From Sva-07 sp963716095 (GTDB lineage Bacteria > Actinomycetota > Acidimicrobiia > Acidimicrobiales > Ilumatobacteraceae), in contig CAVQSV010000023.1 of the NCBI GenBank assembly GCA_963716095.1, positions 620,001 to 684,000 on the forward strand: a stretch of 64,000 nt of DNA. Reading direction: 5' to 3'. The first letter of the stretch is position 1, and every line of letters begins with the position of its first letter. The notes under the pieces were generated by a model. The model saw only the letters and a list, made by a program, of their open reading frames with translations, searched no databases and had not been told where the DNA came from. This document shows, one piece after another, positions 45,388 to 55,200 of the stretch. Made by a program: the position numbers and the translations under genes.

Positions 45388-46079
45388 GACGCCCGAACCG
45401 ATCGGGCCAAACCGGCGTGGACCTGGTCGAGCGCTGAGATGGCCGTTGCCCGCGCGGCCTCGGTCATCTCGTGTTCGGAGAATCTCGCCTCTCGGTAGAG
45501 GCCGGCCAGAGCCGCCAACGACGTCGGGTTCACCTGGTGGTCGGCGAGGACCCGTTCGACCAGCTCGGTCGAGGTGTCGGACGGCCGCCGCTCGACGCCT
45601 GCCGCCACCACCGACGTCTCGAGTCGGAGCCAGCACGCCACGATCGCGTCTCGTGGGGCGCCGGTCTGCAGCGCCTCGCGCTGTGCGGCGGCATCGGCGG
45701 TGATCGACTCGGCCACGTCGGCGAGGAGGTCGAACGGTTCCTCCCGATGACGTCGCCGTCGCCAACCGAACGACGGTCGTTCGCGCCAGAACTTGGCGAC
45801 GACCAGGGCGGTGGCCAGCGCGATGAGTGTCCACAACGCGATGCGCAGGGCCAGTTCGACGAACGGGGAGAGCTCGGTGTCGTTGCGCTCCTCGCTGGTG
45901 CCATCTTCGGCGACACTGTCGCTGTTCACTTCACGTGACGACTGCACGTCGTCGAGTTGCTCGAGGAACTGGGGCGGCCCATCGGCATAGCGAACGCTGC
46001 CCGACGTGGCAACCGCAGCGAACAGCACGGCCGCGAGCGTGCCGATCGCAATGGCGAGCACGGCTCGACGGTCCACCAT
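45384..46079 (-). CDS. DUF4129 domain membrane protein
   Basis: 231 residues. A signal-anchor helix (about 8-26), an extracytoplasmic acidic segment (about 30-68), a second helix (about 72-95) and a C-terminal cytoplasmic DUF4129 domain with DAIVACWLRLETSVVAAGVE and ELVERVLADHQVNPTSL. DUF4129 is a regular partner of MoxR/DUF58 operons, and some members are linked to transglutaminase-like proteins. It is the first gene of this five-gene minus-strand operon. Confidence 0.85.
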   Translation of the reverse strand: MVDRRAVLAIAIGTLAAVLFAAVATSGSVRYADGPPQFLEQLDDVQSSREVNSDSVAEDGTSEERNDTELSPFVELALRIALWTLIALATALVVAKFWRERPSFGWRRRRHREEPFDLLADVAESITADAAAQREALQTGAPRDAIVACWLRLETSVVAAGVERRPSDTSTELVERVLADHQVNPTSLAALAGLYREARFSEHEMTEAARATAISALDQVHAGLARSVRAS

Positions 46080-46203
46080 CGAAGGGTAGCGAATCGTCGT
46101 CGCCGGCCACTTCGTCGCCGGCTACTGGGGCGCCGGACCGCGCCCGGTGCGGATCAGCCGAAGGGCCCTGGTCGTTCGACAGACAGGGACGGACGATTGA
46201 GTC

Positions 46204-47484
46204 ATGAGGTGGCGTGTGTGGCGACCCGTCGTGCTCGTGGCGTTGCTCGCCGGCGCTGCGTGTTCGACCACCGATGACGGCGCAACCGTCGACCCGCCGT
46301 TCCCCTGCTTCCGAGCCTCGGCCCGACGCGGAGGTCGCAGTCAGCCTCGACGTCGACCTGGGCGGCGTCACCACCGCTGACGTGTTCGAACCAGGAGCCG
46401 GAGACAACGGCCCCGCACCGATCGTCGTGATGCTGCACGGCACCGCCGCCGAACGGTCGCGACTGCACGACCTTGCACGGCGCTGTCGCCGCTGACGGGT
46501 GTGCTCGTGTACGTACCGAGCTGGCCCGTCATCGACCAGGCGCAGGGCTACCCGGATGAGACCGACGAGCCGTACCGCCGGCAAGCCGAGACCGTCGTGT
46601 GCGCGCTTCGACACATCCGGCGCACAGCGATCGAACGGGGCGGCGATCCCGACGACCTCACCGTGTTCGGACACTCCGGCGGGGCGATGGTGGGCGCGCA
46701 GGTCGCCATGGTGTCGGAGCCCCCCTGGCCCGGCATCGACTGCGATGCCGGGACGTCGCACGCACCGCAGCGGTTCATCGGCTCGGCGGGTGACTACAAC
46801 GGGCTCTATCAACTGTCGCAGGTCGTTCCCGACGAATTCTTCGCCCCGTATGACCCGACCGTGATCGAACCGACCAACGCCGACCTCGAGGTCCGGCTCG
46901 TCCAGGGTCTCAGCGACGGAACGATCGGAATGTCCGAGTCGTCGGAGTTCCTCGCACACGTCCTGTCCTACGGCCTCGACGCCGAGTTGATCATCACTGA
47001 CTCCGGCCATGGCGAGATGATCGACCCAACCGCCACTGCGGGTGAGTTCGTCGCGGAGCAGATCGTCTCGCTGGTCACCGATCAGCTGAGCGCTTTCGAA
47101 CTCGACGGCGAGAAGGCCCGGATGAGCTATGACGGCGCATGCAATTACGAAGGCCCGCAGACATTCGAGGTCGGCCGCCCGATCAACGTCGAGTTCGAGA
47201 CGCCGGACGACCCGCTACGGTTCCTCGCGTACAGCATCCTGCCGGATGTGACCGTGCTCGATGGGGAGATCTTCTCGTATGACGACGTGCCGCTGGCCGA
47301 GCCACCGGAGTTCGTCGACGCCGGTGGCTTCCAGCCGGTCGACCAACCGGGCAGCGAGACGTTCCGGTTGCTGTTCCTCGAAAGCGACCAACGGTGGGTG
47401 CTCGCCTGTGTGCCCGTCGAGCCACCCGAGGCCGAGACGCCAGACGTTCCACAGAATGCGGTGGTGCTGTCGCCCGCCGACTGA
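46204..47484 (+). pseudogene. alpha/beta-hydrolase lipoprotein (esterase-like), two frameshifts
   Basis: A secreted lipoprotein of about 426 residues. ATG 46204 gives a signal peptide with lipobox AGAAC (Cys20). The oxyanion HG is in VVMLHGTAAERS, the nucleophile Ser is in VFGHSGGAMVG, and the probable catalytic His is in DSGHGEMI. A C-terminal beta domain of about 130 residues follows. The frame changes near 46,310 (from FPCFR to EPRPDAEVAVSLDVDL) and again near 46,480 (from HDLARR to ALSPLTGVLVYV). The span is an exact multiple of 3, so two compensating indels restore one protein. Sequencing error is as likely as decay. Confidence 0.7.
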
Positions 47485-47518
47485 ACGTGCTGCCGCCGCA
47501 GTCGGCCATCATGTGGCG

Positions 47519-48887
47519 ATGCAACCCGATCGCATCGCGAAGGTCGCCGCCGCAGGCGGGTCGACCGTCGTCGGGCCGGTCGAGATCGACGGCGTCGACC
47601 CCGCCCTCGGACACGCCGTGGCCGGTTGGTGAGGTCGCCGCCGTCGCTCTGGCGCAAGCGGGAAGTTCGGCTGCTCGACTGGCTCGTCGGGCCGGCGGCG
47701 ATCCCGGCTCGGTCCGCACCGACGTCGGCGACGCGGCAGCGGCGACGATCGGCTTCGCGCTGATGCGCGTCGACGGCGAGTCGATGACGCGCACGAATGC
47801 CGAGAACCCCTGGGTCGGTCGGTATCGCTGTGGCGACGGTCGGTGGATCCACCTGCACGGCGGGTTCCCGACCCTCGCCGACCGTCTTGCAGATCTGCTC
47901 GGACTGGGGCCGGACGCCGCCGAGGAATCGATCGCTGTGGCCACCGCTCGCTGGGAGTCGGCGACGTTGGAGGATGCGGTCGCCGAGCGCAATGGCTGCT
48001 CGGCGATCATCCGCAGCGAGGACGAATGGCGGCGCCACCCACAGGGCCAGATGGTGCACTCCTGGCCGACCGTGGTGCACACCGACGCCCTGGTTGCCGC
48101 CTCGGGGCGGTGGGAGCCGTCGCCGGTGCGACCACTGGCCGGGTTGCGGGTGCTCGACCTCACCCGGGTGCTCGCCGGTCCGTCATGCGGGCGCACACTG
48201 GCTGCATTCGGCGCCGATGTGTTGCACGTGCGCGGGCCGAACGTGCCGGTGGTGCCGGCCTTCGTCGTCGACACCGGGCACGGCAAACGTCAGGCCCACT
48301 GCGACTTCGGCGATGCCAGCCAACTCGAGGCGTTGCGTCGTGTCGCGCTCGACGCGGACGTGGTCGTGCAGGGGTATCGCCCGGGTGTGGTCGCCAGGTT
48401 CGGACTCGACGAGGAGTCGTTGCGATCTGACGGGTTTGCCGGCGTGTTCGGGTCGGTGTCGGCCTTCGGGCACGAGGGGCCGTGGTCGGATCGAGCTGGG
48501 TGGGAGCAGCTGGCGCAGTCGACGAGCGGGCTGTGTCTCGATCCGATCGGCGACGACAAGCCGACGATGTTGCCCTGCGCCGCGACCGACTACACCACCG
48601 GGTTCGCCATGGCGGCCGGGGTGATGGACGCGCTCGACGCATCGCTCGATGTCGGGTCGGCCCAACGCGTCGATGCGTCGCTCTGCCAGACCGCCGCGTG
48701 GATCCTGCGAGTCGGCCGCCTCGAAGACGGCGCGACGAGCCCGAGCGGGTTCCGCCCCGAACTGCTGCGATCCGAGACGGGCTTCGGCGTCGTCGAGCAT
48801 CTCGGCCCGTGCGTGTCGGTCGATGGAATCGACGTCGGTTGGGATCGGGTCACCACCCCACTCGGCGACGGGACCATGACGTGGTGA
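47519..48887 (+). pseudogene. family III (CaiB/BaiF-type) CoA transferase, one frameshift
   Basis: About 455 residues. The order is unusual: a segment resembling the middle of CaiB-type proteins (NPWVGRYRCGDGRWIHLHGG) comes first, and the Rossmann-like N-terminal module (LAGLRVLDLTRVLAGPSCGR) follows in the C-terminal half, with the probable catalytic Asp in ATDYTTGFAMA. This suits a tandem or permuted two-module transferase. ATG 47519 opens MQPDRIAKVAAAGG, but the frame shifts near 47,627 (span 3n+1). The stop overlaps the DUF1905 start. Substrate unknown; a neighbouring acyl-CoA dehydrogenase suggests acyl-CoA metabolism. Confidence 0.75.
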
Positions 48888-49183
48888 ACGACTACGAGTT
48901 CGTCGCAGAGCTGTGGCGGTGGACCGGCGAGGCCGCGTGGCATTTCGTCACGTTGCCCGACGAGGTCACCGACGACATCGACGAAACCCACGAAGGGTCT
49001 CGGGCCGGCTTCGGTTCTCGACGCGTCGAGGTGACCGTCGGCGAGACGACGTGGAACACGTCGGTGTTCCCCGACAAGAAGTCGGCGTCGTACCTGTTGC
49101 CGGTGAAGCAGTCCGTCCGCAAGGCGGAGGGTCTCGTCGAGGGCGCTCGCGTCGAGGTCTGCCTGCGAGTGGTCGTCGAATGA
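48884..49183 (+). CDS. DUF1905 family protein
   Basis: 99 residues: EFVAELWRWTGEAAWHFVTLP, then GSRRVEVTVGETTWNTSVFP and PVKQSVRKAEGLVEGARVEV, the DUF1905 beta-barrel pattern. Function is unknown; in some proteins it is fused to YdeI/OmpD-associated domains. GTG 48884 overlaps the CoA-transferase stop; GTG 48881 is also possible. Confidence 0.82.
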   Translation: MNDYEFVAELWRWTGEAAWHFVTLPDEVTDDIDETHEGSRAGFGSRRVEVTVGETTWNTSVFPDKKSASYLLPVKQSVRKAEGLVEGARVEVCLRVVVE

Positions 49184-49298
49184 TCGGCGGATCACTCGAT
49201 CCTCGTTGTCGACGTGCGATGAACTGACCGCTCGGATGCGACCTCGTTCCTGACCGGTCGGTAGGTTTGGCACGTCCGCTCGACACGAGGAGAAGTCC

Positions 49299-50630
49299 AT
49301 GCCAGCGCTCGAATCCACCCCCGAGATGTACGACCTGCGTATGTCCGAAGGCGTCCGCCCGCTCTACGACGCGGTGAAGAAGTTCATCGTCACCGAGGTC
49401 GAACCGATCACCGCCGAGTTCCAGCGCCGCGGTGTCGGACGCGCCGACCACTGGGGTTACGGCGAGGGGCAGCTCGAACTGCTCCAGACGGTGAAGGACA
49501 AGGCGAAGGAGCAGGGGCTCTGGAACTTCTTCCTCCCCGACGCCGAAACCGGTGAGGGCCTGTCGAACCTCGATTACGCGTACATCGCAATGGAGTTGGG
49601 CAAGAACCCGCTCGCGTCGGAGTCGATGAACTGCGCAGCTCCCGACACCGGCAACATGGAGGTGCTCGAGCGCGTCGGCACACCCGAGCAGAAGAAGCAG
49701 TGGCTCGAGCCACTGCTTGCCGGTGAGATCCGCTCCGCCTATGCGATGACCGAACCCGACCTCGCGTCGTCGGATGCCAAGAACATCTCCTGCAAGGCGG
49801 TCCGGGACGGTGACGAGTGGGTGATCACCGGCGAGAAGTACTACATCTCCGGTGCCGGCGATCCTCGGTGCAAGATCATGATCACGATGGTGCAGACCAG
49901 CCCCGACGGGCCGCCGCACCTGCGTCAGTCGCAGATCCTCGTGCCGACCGACACGCCCGGCGTGGAGATTCTCGAGGGCATGCAGGTCTTCGGCAAGGAC
50001 GACGCCCCGCACGGTCACATGCACATCCGGTTCAACGACGTGCGTGTGCCGTACGAGAACATCCTGCTCGGCGAGGGCCGCGGTTTCGAGATCTCGCAGG
50101 TGCGCCTCGGCCCGGGCCGTATCCACCACTGCATGCGCTCGATCGGTGCCGCCGAACGAGCCCTCGAGATGATGGTCAAGCGTGGCCTCACCCGCGAGGC
50201 CTTCGGCAAGCGGCTCGCCAATCTCGGTGGCAACACCCAGATGATCGCTCAGTCGCGCATCGAGATCGAGTCGATGCGTCGCATGGTGCTCACCGCTGCG
50301 AAGGCGATGGACACGCTCGGCAACGCCGAGGCTCGTGTGTGGGTGAGCGCGATCAAGGCCATGGTGCCGATCCGGGTGTGCGAGATCATCGACAACGCCA
50401 TCCAGATGCATGGCGCCACGGGCGTGTCGCAGTGGACGCCGCTGGCGGACATGTACACCTCGCAGCGCACCCTTCGGCTCGCCGACGGCCCCGACGAGGT
50501 GCACTGGTTCGTCGTCGGCCGCGCCGAGATCGCCGGTTGGGAGCAAGAGGGTGGCAACACCTACGACCCCAAGGCCGCGTACCTGTCGCGCACCGACGAC
50601 GTCAAGGACGGCGTCTTCTCCGGCCCCTGA
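49299..50630 (+). CDS. acyl-CoA dehydrogenase
   Basis: 443 residues of the flavin acyl-CoA dehydrogenase fold, closest in look to the ACAD10/11-type branch. FAD and substrate segments are AMTEPDLASSDAKNI, GDEWVITGEKYYISGAG and the C-terminal IQMHGATGVSQWTPLADMYT. A helical N-terminal domain (VKKFIVTEVEPITAEFQRRG) is present. GAGGAG lies 6 bases before ATG 49299, and a TAGGTT further upstream could be the -10. Chain-length preference cannot be read. It ends 9 bases from a convergent acetyltransferase. Confidence 0.92.
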   Translation: MPALESTPEMYDLRMSEGVRPLYDAVKKFIVTEVEPITAEFQRRGVGRADHWGYGEGQLELLQTVKDKAKEQGLWNFFLPDAETGEGLSNLDYAYIAMELGKNPLASESMNCAAPDTGNMEVLERVGTPEQKKQWLEPLLAGEIRSAYAMTEPDLASSDAKNISCKAVRDGDEWVITGEKYYISGAGDPRCKIMITMVQTSPDGPPHLRQSQILVPTDTPGVEILEGMQVFGKDDAPHGHMHIRFNDVRVPYENILLGEGRGFEISQVRLGPGRIHHCMRSIGAAERALEMMVKRGLTREAFGKRLANLGGNTQMIAQSRIEIESMRRMVLTAAKAMDTLGNAEARVWVSAIKAMVPIRVCEIIDNAIQMHGATGVSQWTPLADMYTSQRTLRLADGPDEVHWFVVGRAEIAGWEQEGGNTYDPKAAYLSRTDDVKDGVFSGP

Positions 50631-50639
50631 TCGAGCCGA

Positions 50640-51872
50640 TCAGTAACCGGTGCCGCAGAACGGTGTCGGCCGACAACTGAACAGCGAGTCGAGTCGATCG
50701 AGCACGCGCTCGTCGGCGTTCAACGTGCCGGTTGCCGCGAGGTCGTCCCATGACACTGCACCGAGGTACGCAGCCGACAGTGTGGCGATGTCGACGTCGA
50801 TGTCGGCGGGCTCGTCGGTGCGTTCCGCTCCGGTGCCGGCGACTCGCCAGATGGCGCAGTTCGAGGGGACCATCGGGTCGTGCACGCCGATCGTGACCGG
50901 CATGTCGGCGGGACCGTAGGTGCGCGAGGTGAGCGCAGTGTCCACGTCGAGGATCCGTACCCACTGGTCGTCGATGCGTTGGCGCACCTCGTAGGCGCGC
51001 GAGTCGTGCATCGCCCGGCGCACCGGTTCGTCGACCGGTCGCATCCCGGCGCGCCACGTGACGATCAGGTCGATACCCAGCAGGTAGCGCCAGAGCTCGA
51101 TCTCGACTGCCGGCGTCGCGCCCCAGAGATCTCGCAGCTCGCCCTTGCCGGTGGGGTTGGTGGCGAAGCTCTCGTCCCAGTCCACGTCGTAGAAGACGTA
51201 GCCGTCATCGATGCCGCCGGCGTCGGTGTGGACGGCGACGAAGGACCCCTTGCCCGTCCGGGTCGTGGTCGGTTCGCTGGCCTCTTTCAGGATCCACGGC
51301 CACATCCACGCAGGACGGCTGATCGACCCCACCCGCCAGCGGGCCACCCGGTCGTAGAGCGCGGGAACCACATCCAGCACCTCGGTGTGGGCCAACAATC
51401 GGATCGAGCCGGCACGGGCGGGCGTGATCCACGGTGTGGCGTTCGCGGTGGTGACCTCGACCGCTGCGGCGTCGGTGGCGAGCCCGAATCCGAACCGACG
51501 ATAGATCGGTGTTTCGCTGGCATGGAGGGTGGCGAGCACATTGCCTCGCTCGCGCGACTCCGCGAGCAGACGGTGCATCAACTGGCTGAGCACACCACGT
51601 CGGGTGTGGGTGGGCAGCACGCCCACACGGGTCACCCCGGCGGTCGGGACGAGCGCTCCACCCGGCACGGTCGAGTCGAACCGGAAGGCGGCAACGTTGC
51701 CGACGCAGTGCTCGCCGTCCCATGCGGCGAGTGCATCGCTGCCGTCCCACGAGGCTTCGCCCTTCGCGAAGTCGTCGTCGTTGACCGGCCCGCTCAGGAG
51801 TGCGTTGCGCAGCGTGTCGACCGCCGCTCGCCGCTCGTTGTCAGCTACGGGTCGGATGTCGAAGTCGCTCAC
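50640..51872 (-). CDS. Eis-like GNAT N-acetyltransferase
   Basis: 410 residues with the Eis layout: two GNAT lobes and a sterol-carrier-like C-terminal domain. Acetyl-CoA binding appears in TRVGVLPTHTRRGVLSQLM (V-x-P-x-x-R-x-x-G), and HASETPIYRRFGFG is the usual Eis follow-up motif. The protein ends in SCRPTPFCGTGY, with the terminal carboxylate serving as a catalytic base in Eis. Mycobacterial Eis acetylates aminoglycosides and proteins; the substrate here is unknown. It starts at ATG 51872. Confidence 0.85.
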   Translation of the reverse strand: MSDFDIRPVADNERRAAVDTLRNALLSGPVNDDDFAKGEASWDGSDALAAWDGEHCVGNVAAFRFDSTVPGGALVPTAGVTRVGVLPTHTRRGVLSQLMHRLLAESRERGNVLATLHASETPIYRRFGFGLATDAAAVEVTTANATPWITPARAGSIRLLAHTEVLDVVPALYDRVARWRVGSISRPAWMWPWILKEASEPTTTRTGKGSFVAVHTDAGGIDDGYVFYDVDWDESFATNPTGKGELRDLWGATPAVEIELWRYLLGIDLIVTWRAGMRPVDEPVRRAMHDSRAYEVRQRIDDQWVRILDVDTALTSRTYGPADMPVTIGVHDPMVPSNCAIWRVAGTGAERTDEPADIDVDIATLSAAYLGAVSWDDLAATGTLNADERVLDRLDSLFSCRPTPFCGTGY

Positions 51873-51920
51873 CCGCCCACGTTGTCACATGGGCAGCCGT
51901 GCGCGAACCGAGATTTCTCG

Positions 51921-51964
51921 AGCGATGAGCGAACACACCACATCTGCGGGTTTCGCTCATCGCT
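51921..51964. terminator. long hairpin downstream of the sigma gene (copy 2 of a repeated hairpin)
   Basis: AGCGATGAGCGAA (51921-51933) pairs perfectly with TTCGCTCATCGCT (51952-51964), 13 pairs with an 18-base loop. It follows the sigma factor stop (51986) on the minus strand and probably terminates it. The left arm and start of the loop match the hairpin at 11215-11233 at 18 of 19 positions. Confidence 0.65.
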
Positions 51965-51985
51965 GGCTCCGTTGGAGCGCCGGGA

Positions 51986-52921
51986 TCAGACGGCGAGGAG
52001 GTCGCGGGCGCCGGTGTCGCTCGACGGGTGGCGCAGCTTGCTCATCGCACGCGCCTCGATCTGGCGGATGCGCTCGCGTGTGAGGTTGAAGTGCTCGCCC
52101 ACCTCTTCGAGGGTGCGAGGCTCGCCTCGGTCGAGGCCGAAGCGCAACTTGAGGATCTCGCGTTCGCGCTCGTCGAGTGGGGCGAGCAACCGCGAGATCT
52201 CATCGGGCAGCAGCGCGGTGGCAGCCACCTCGAATGGGGACTCGGCCGATCGGTCCTCGACGACATCACCGAGTTCTGCATCGCCGTCCTCGCGCAGCGG
52301 CTCCGACAACGACAGGGGCTCGGCGGCGAAGCGCAGTGCTTCGGTGACCTTGTCCTCGGGCATCTCGACTTCCTTGGCCAGCTCGGAGAGCGTCGCCGGT
52401 CGGCCGTACTTGAGTTCGAGGCGAGAGCGGGCCTTCTGCAGTCGGGCGAGGGTGTCGCCGGCGTGGACCGGGAGGCGGATCGTGCGGCCGGTGTTGGCGA
52501 TACCTCGGGTGATCGCCTGGCGGATCCACCACGTGGCGTAGGTCGAGAACTTGAACCCCTTGCGCCAGTCGAACTTCTCGACGGCATGCATCAGGCCGAG
52601 GTTGCCCTCCTGGATCAGGTCGAGCAGCGGCAGCCCCGACGCCTGGTACTTCTTGGCGATCGACACCACGAGACGGAGGTTCGACTGGACGAACTGGCGC
52701 TCGGCCTCTTCGCCCTTGCGTGCGGTGCGACGCAGTTCGCGCTTCTTGGCAGCGGTGAGCTGCTCGCCGGCGTCGAGTTCGGCGATCGCCTCGTTGCCGG
52801 CCTCGATCGCCTTGGCGAGTCGGACCTCATCGTCTTTCGTCAGCAGCGTGTACTGCCCGATGTCGGTGAGATAGAGACGGACGAGGTCTTCGTCGTCGCG
52901 GTCGACGCGGTCTTTGGCCAC
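51986..52921 (-). CDS. RNA polymerase sigma factor, principal (sigma-70 group 1/2)
   Basis: 311 residues. Region 1.2 VRLYLTDIGQYTLLT, region 2 LRLVVSIAKKYQASGLPLLD to FKFSTYATWWIRQAITRGIA, region 3 and region 4.2 TLEEVGEHFNLTRERIRQIE are all present, including the intact -10-reading helix. There is no long N-terminal region 1.1, so it could be the group 1 factor with a short N-terminus or a HrdB-like group 2 factor. The sequence is close enough to principal sigma factors to recognise TANNNT -10 boxes. GTG 52921 has GGAG 8 bases upstream. Confidence 0.92.
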   Translation of the reverse strand: MAKDRVDRDDEDLVRLYLTDIGQYTLLTKDDEVRLAKAIEAGNEAIAELDAGEQLTAAKKRELRRTARKGEEAERQFVQSNLRLVVSIAKKYQASGLPLLDLIQEGNLGLMHAVEKFDWRKGFKFSTYATWWIRQAITRGIANTGRTIRLPVHAGDTLARLQKARSRLELKYGRPATLSELAKEVEMPEDKVTEALRFAAEPLSLSEPLREDGDAELGDVVEDRSAESPFEVAATALLPDEISRLLAPLDEREREILKLRFGLDRGEPRTLEEVGEHFNLTRERIRQIEARAMSKLRHPSSDTGARDLLAV

Positions 52922-53147
52922 CTGGTGCTCCTACTGTGTCGTGTCGACGATGCCAACGGCCGGGCCGGTGTCATCGTGGAGTGTTCGGCGTGCGAGGGTG
53001 TCTGCTGGGGATGCCTGCGGAGAAGGGTGCACGACAATCGACATGAGACGACGGTCACGATACCGACGACGCCCGGTCCGTCAACCAATGCAGTCAAAGA
53101 GCAACACGCATATCACGGTTCGAGATGTGCTAGGGGGATGAATCACC

Positions 53148-53462
53148 ATGAGCGATGAGGTCGAATTGACGATGGTGACGTTGACGTTCGACGCTTCCGA
53201 CGACGCAGCGTTGCTGGCGATCTTGTCGAAGTACGTCGTGCTGACGCGTATGGAAGATGGCTGCCGAAACGTGGATCTCTGCTCGAGTGTCACGCACCCG
53301 GGCCGTCACCTCGTGGTCCAGAAGTGGGAATCGCCGCAGCACCAACAGCGTCACTTCGACTCCGAGGTGATGGTCGACATGGCCACCGCATGCATCGGTG
53401 TCCTGTCGCAGGCGCCCGACATCGATCTGTGGGATGCGACGAGCGCCCACGACCTTCGTTGA
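53148..53462 (+). CDS. antibiotic-biosynthesis-monooxygenase (ABM) domain protein
   Basis: 104 residues of dimeric alpha/beta ferredoxin-like ABM type: SKYVVLTRMEDGCRNVDLCS, then VVQKWESPQHQQRHFDSEVM (helix with the conserved W-E and H). Members act on quinols, or as heme-degrading or unknown enzymes; no heme-binding residue is obvious. AGGGGGA precedes ATG 53148 and the gene is divergent from the sigma factor across 226 bases of promoter DNA. Confidence 0.8.
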   Translation: MSDEVELTMVTLTFDASDDAALLAILSKYVVLTRMEDGCRNVDLCSSVTHPGRHLVVQKWESPQHQQRHFDSEVMVDMATACIGVLSQAPDIDLWDATSAHDLR

Positions 53463-53549
53463 CGCCGTCGGTGTCGAACCCGGTCGTCGGGCATCGGTGA
53501 GAACTCGGTAAAGCCGTGCGCCGGGGGGCACCTGGCCGACGCCCGGCGG

Positions 53550-53555
53550 TAGAAT
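53550..53555 (+). promoter_or_regulatory. probable -10 element of the Bax-inhibitor-1 homologue
   Basis: TAGAAT, a strong TANNNT match, ends 9 bases before ATG 53565; no Shine-Dalgarno sequence is seen, so a leaderless or very short leader is likely. Confidence 0.45.
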
Positions 53556-53564
53556 CGTCGGACC

Positions 53565-54437
53565 ATGTCGAATCCAGTGTTCAAAGAAGAGTCGTTCCAA
53601 TCGGCATCTCAGAGCTTCAACGCCGGCCTCGCCGGCAACGGTGCCCAAGCCGGACAAGCCGGATGGGGTGCACCCGCTGCGGGCACGCACACCGCCACAC
53701 AGCCGGCGTCCGACGGTCCCGTCTCCGGCTGGCAGAAGGCCATGACCATCAACGGCACCATCACGGCGTCGCTGGTGCTGCTCGTTCTGTTGCTCGTGTC
53801 CGGGTCGTTCGGTTGGTCTGCCGCCTCGGGCCCCACGCTCGTGTCCAACGAGGGTGTCCAGACCGAGACCTACCAGTTCCCGCCGGTCGCAATGCTCGGC
53901 ATCATCGTGGGCTTCATCGCCGTGATCGTCGCCATGCGCAAGCCGAACCTGGCCAAGATCCTCGGCCCGGTGTACGCAGTCGCCTACGGCTTCGCCGTTG
54001 GAGCGATCTCCAAGGGGTACGAGACCTTCTACAACGGCATCGTCCTGCAGGCGGTCATGGCCACGGCATCGGTGTTCTTCGTGATGCTCCTGCTCTATCG
54101 CACCCGGATCATCAAGGTCACCGACAAGTTCCGTCGGGCGGTCATCTTCGCCACACTCGGCGTGATGGTCCTGTACCTCAGCTCGTTCGTCATGAGCCTG
54201 TTCGGCGCCTCGTTGCCGTTCCTGAACGGGGACAACATGATGCTGAGCATCCTGTTCTCGGTGTTCGTCTGCGGCCTCGCTGCCATGAACCTGGCGCTCG
54301 ACTTCGATTTCATCGAGCGGGCGACCAACGCCGGCATGCCCAAGGACTACGAGTGGGTCGCTGCACTCGGCCTCGTCGTCACCCTCGTGTGGCTCTACCT
54401 CGAGCTGCTGCGCCTGCTGTCGTACCTGCGCCAGTGA
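53565..54437 (+). CDS. Bax-inhibitor-1/YccA family membrane protein
   Basis: 290 residues. A Gly/Ala/Gln-rich cytoplasmic N-terminus (1-55) precedes seven hydrophobic helices. Family marks are AKILGPVYAVAYGFAVGAISK and the C-terminal AALGLVVTLVWLYLELLRLL with DYEWVAALG. Bacterial members such as BsYetJ are pH-dependent calcium leak channels built around an Asp pair; candidate Asp residues sit in the last two helices (LALDFDFIE). No partner genes are adjacent. Confidence 0.88.
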   Translation: MSNPVFKEESFQSASQSFNAGLAGNGAQAGQAGWGAPAAGTHTATQPASDGPVSGWQKAMTINGTITASLVLLVLLLVSGSFGWSAASGPTLVSNEGVQTETYQFPPVAMLGIIVGFIAVIVAMRKPNLAKILGPVYAVAYGFAVGAISKGYETFYNGIVLQAVMATASVFFVMLLLYRTRIIKVTDKFRRAVIFATLGVMVLYLSSFVMSLFGASLPFLNGDNMMLSILFSVFVCGLAAMNLALDFDFIERATNAGMPKDYEWVAALGLVVTLVWLYLELLRLLSYLRQ

Positions 54438-54462
54438 CACTGCGCCGCTCAGGCGTTCCCGC

Positions 54463-55173
54463 ATGACGACCGACTCCGTGGCCGACGGCGGCAGCTTCAT
54501 CGAGGCTGCCGCCGTCGGCGCGCTCGGGGCAGTGTTCGCATCGGCGGTGGGCGCGCCGTTGGGATTCGCGGTGCCGTTCGGTGTGGTCGGCGCAGCCAAT
54601 GGCGCGGTCGCCGGGTGGCGGCAGATCTACGACTGGCGCTGCGCGAACGGGTTCGTTGCGTTCACGCTCGACTCCACCTGGTCGATCCCGATGACCGCGG
54701 CGGGGATCGCCTCGCAAGTGCTCGGCCTCGTTCGTGGCCGCCCGGACTACGACGCCACGCTGAGTCGACGCGCCAACCGTCAGGTGTTCCGGCGAGGGTT
54801 CGTGCCACGCCGGGGATTCGTGATCACCGTCGGCAACGTCGTCAGCGGCGCTGGTGACACCTCGGTGCCGCGTCGGCGTCGGCTGATCACCGACCACGAA
54901 GACGTGCACGTCTGGCAGGCTCGGTGGTTCGGACCGCTCTATCCGCTCCTGTACGGCTCGTGGATGGTCGGCGGGGGAGCTGCCGGGATGGTGCTGTGGG
55001 CGACGCGTCGCCGAAGCGACTCGTTCACCCAGGTCGTCGAGTCGTGCGCCTACTACCTCAACCCGTTCGAGTGGTGGGCCTACAGCCGCGACGACCACTG
55101 GCCGCCGTCGGGCAAGGTGCGCGGTCTCGGCTGGCGCAAGCCGATCGCGCGCCCCCTCCGTCGACCCGCCTGA
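54463..55173 (+). CDS. unrecognised membrane protein
   Basis: 236 residues. A Gly/Ala-rich hydrophobic N-terminal region (about 12-52) and a second hydrophobic segment (about 68-85 and 158-180) suggest a membrane protein. The stretch DHEDVHVWQARWFGPLYPLL resembles the metal-binding HExxH-like region of peptidase or lysozyme-inhibitor-type proteins only loosely, and FEWWAYSRDDHWPP is unusual. No family is recognised. It follows the Bax-inhibitor gene by 25 bases and is probably co-transcribed. Confidence 0.6.
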   Translation: MTTDSVADGGSFIEAAAVGALGAVFASAVGAPLGFAVPFGVVGAANGAVAGWRQIYDWRCANGFVAFTLDSTWSIPMTAAGIASQVLGLVRGRPDYDATLSRRANRQVFRRGFVPRRGFVITVGNVVSGAGDTSVPRRRRLITDHEDVHVWQARWFGPLYPLLYGSWMVGGGAAGMVLWATRRRSDSFTQVVESCAYYLNPFEWWAYSRDDHWPPSGKVRGLGWRKPIARPLRRPA

Positions 55174-55200
55174 GACGCCCCCACGTGGTGGGAGCCCCGG

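Noticed and set aside
44899..45834. A 311-residue version of the small membrane protein in the MoxR operon
   Set aside because: The first half is Arg-rich and overlaps the DUF4129 gene; ATG 45387 overlaps that gene's stop and starts directly with a membrane helix.
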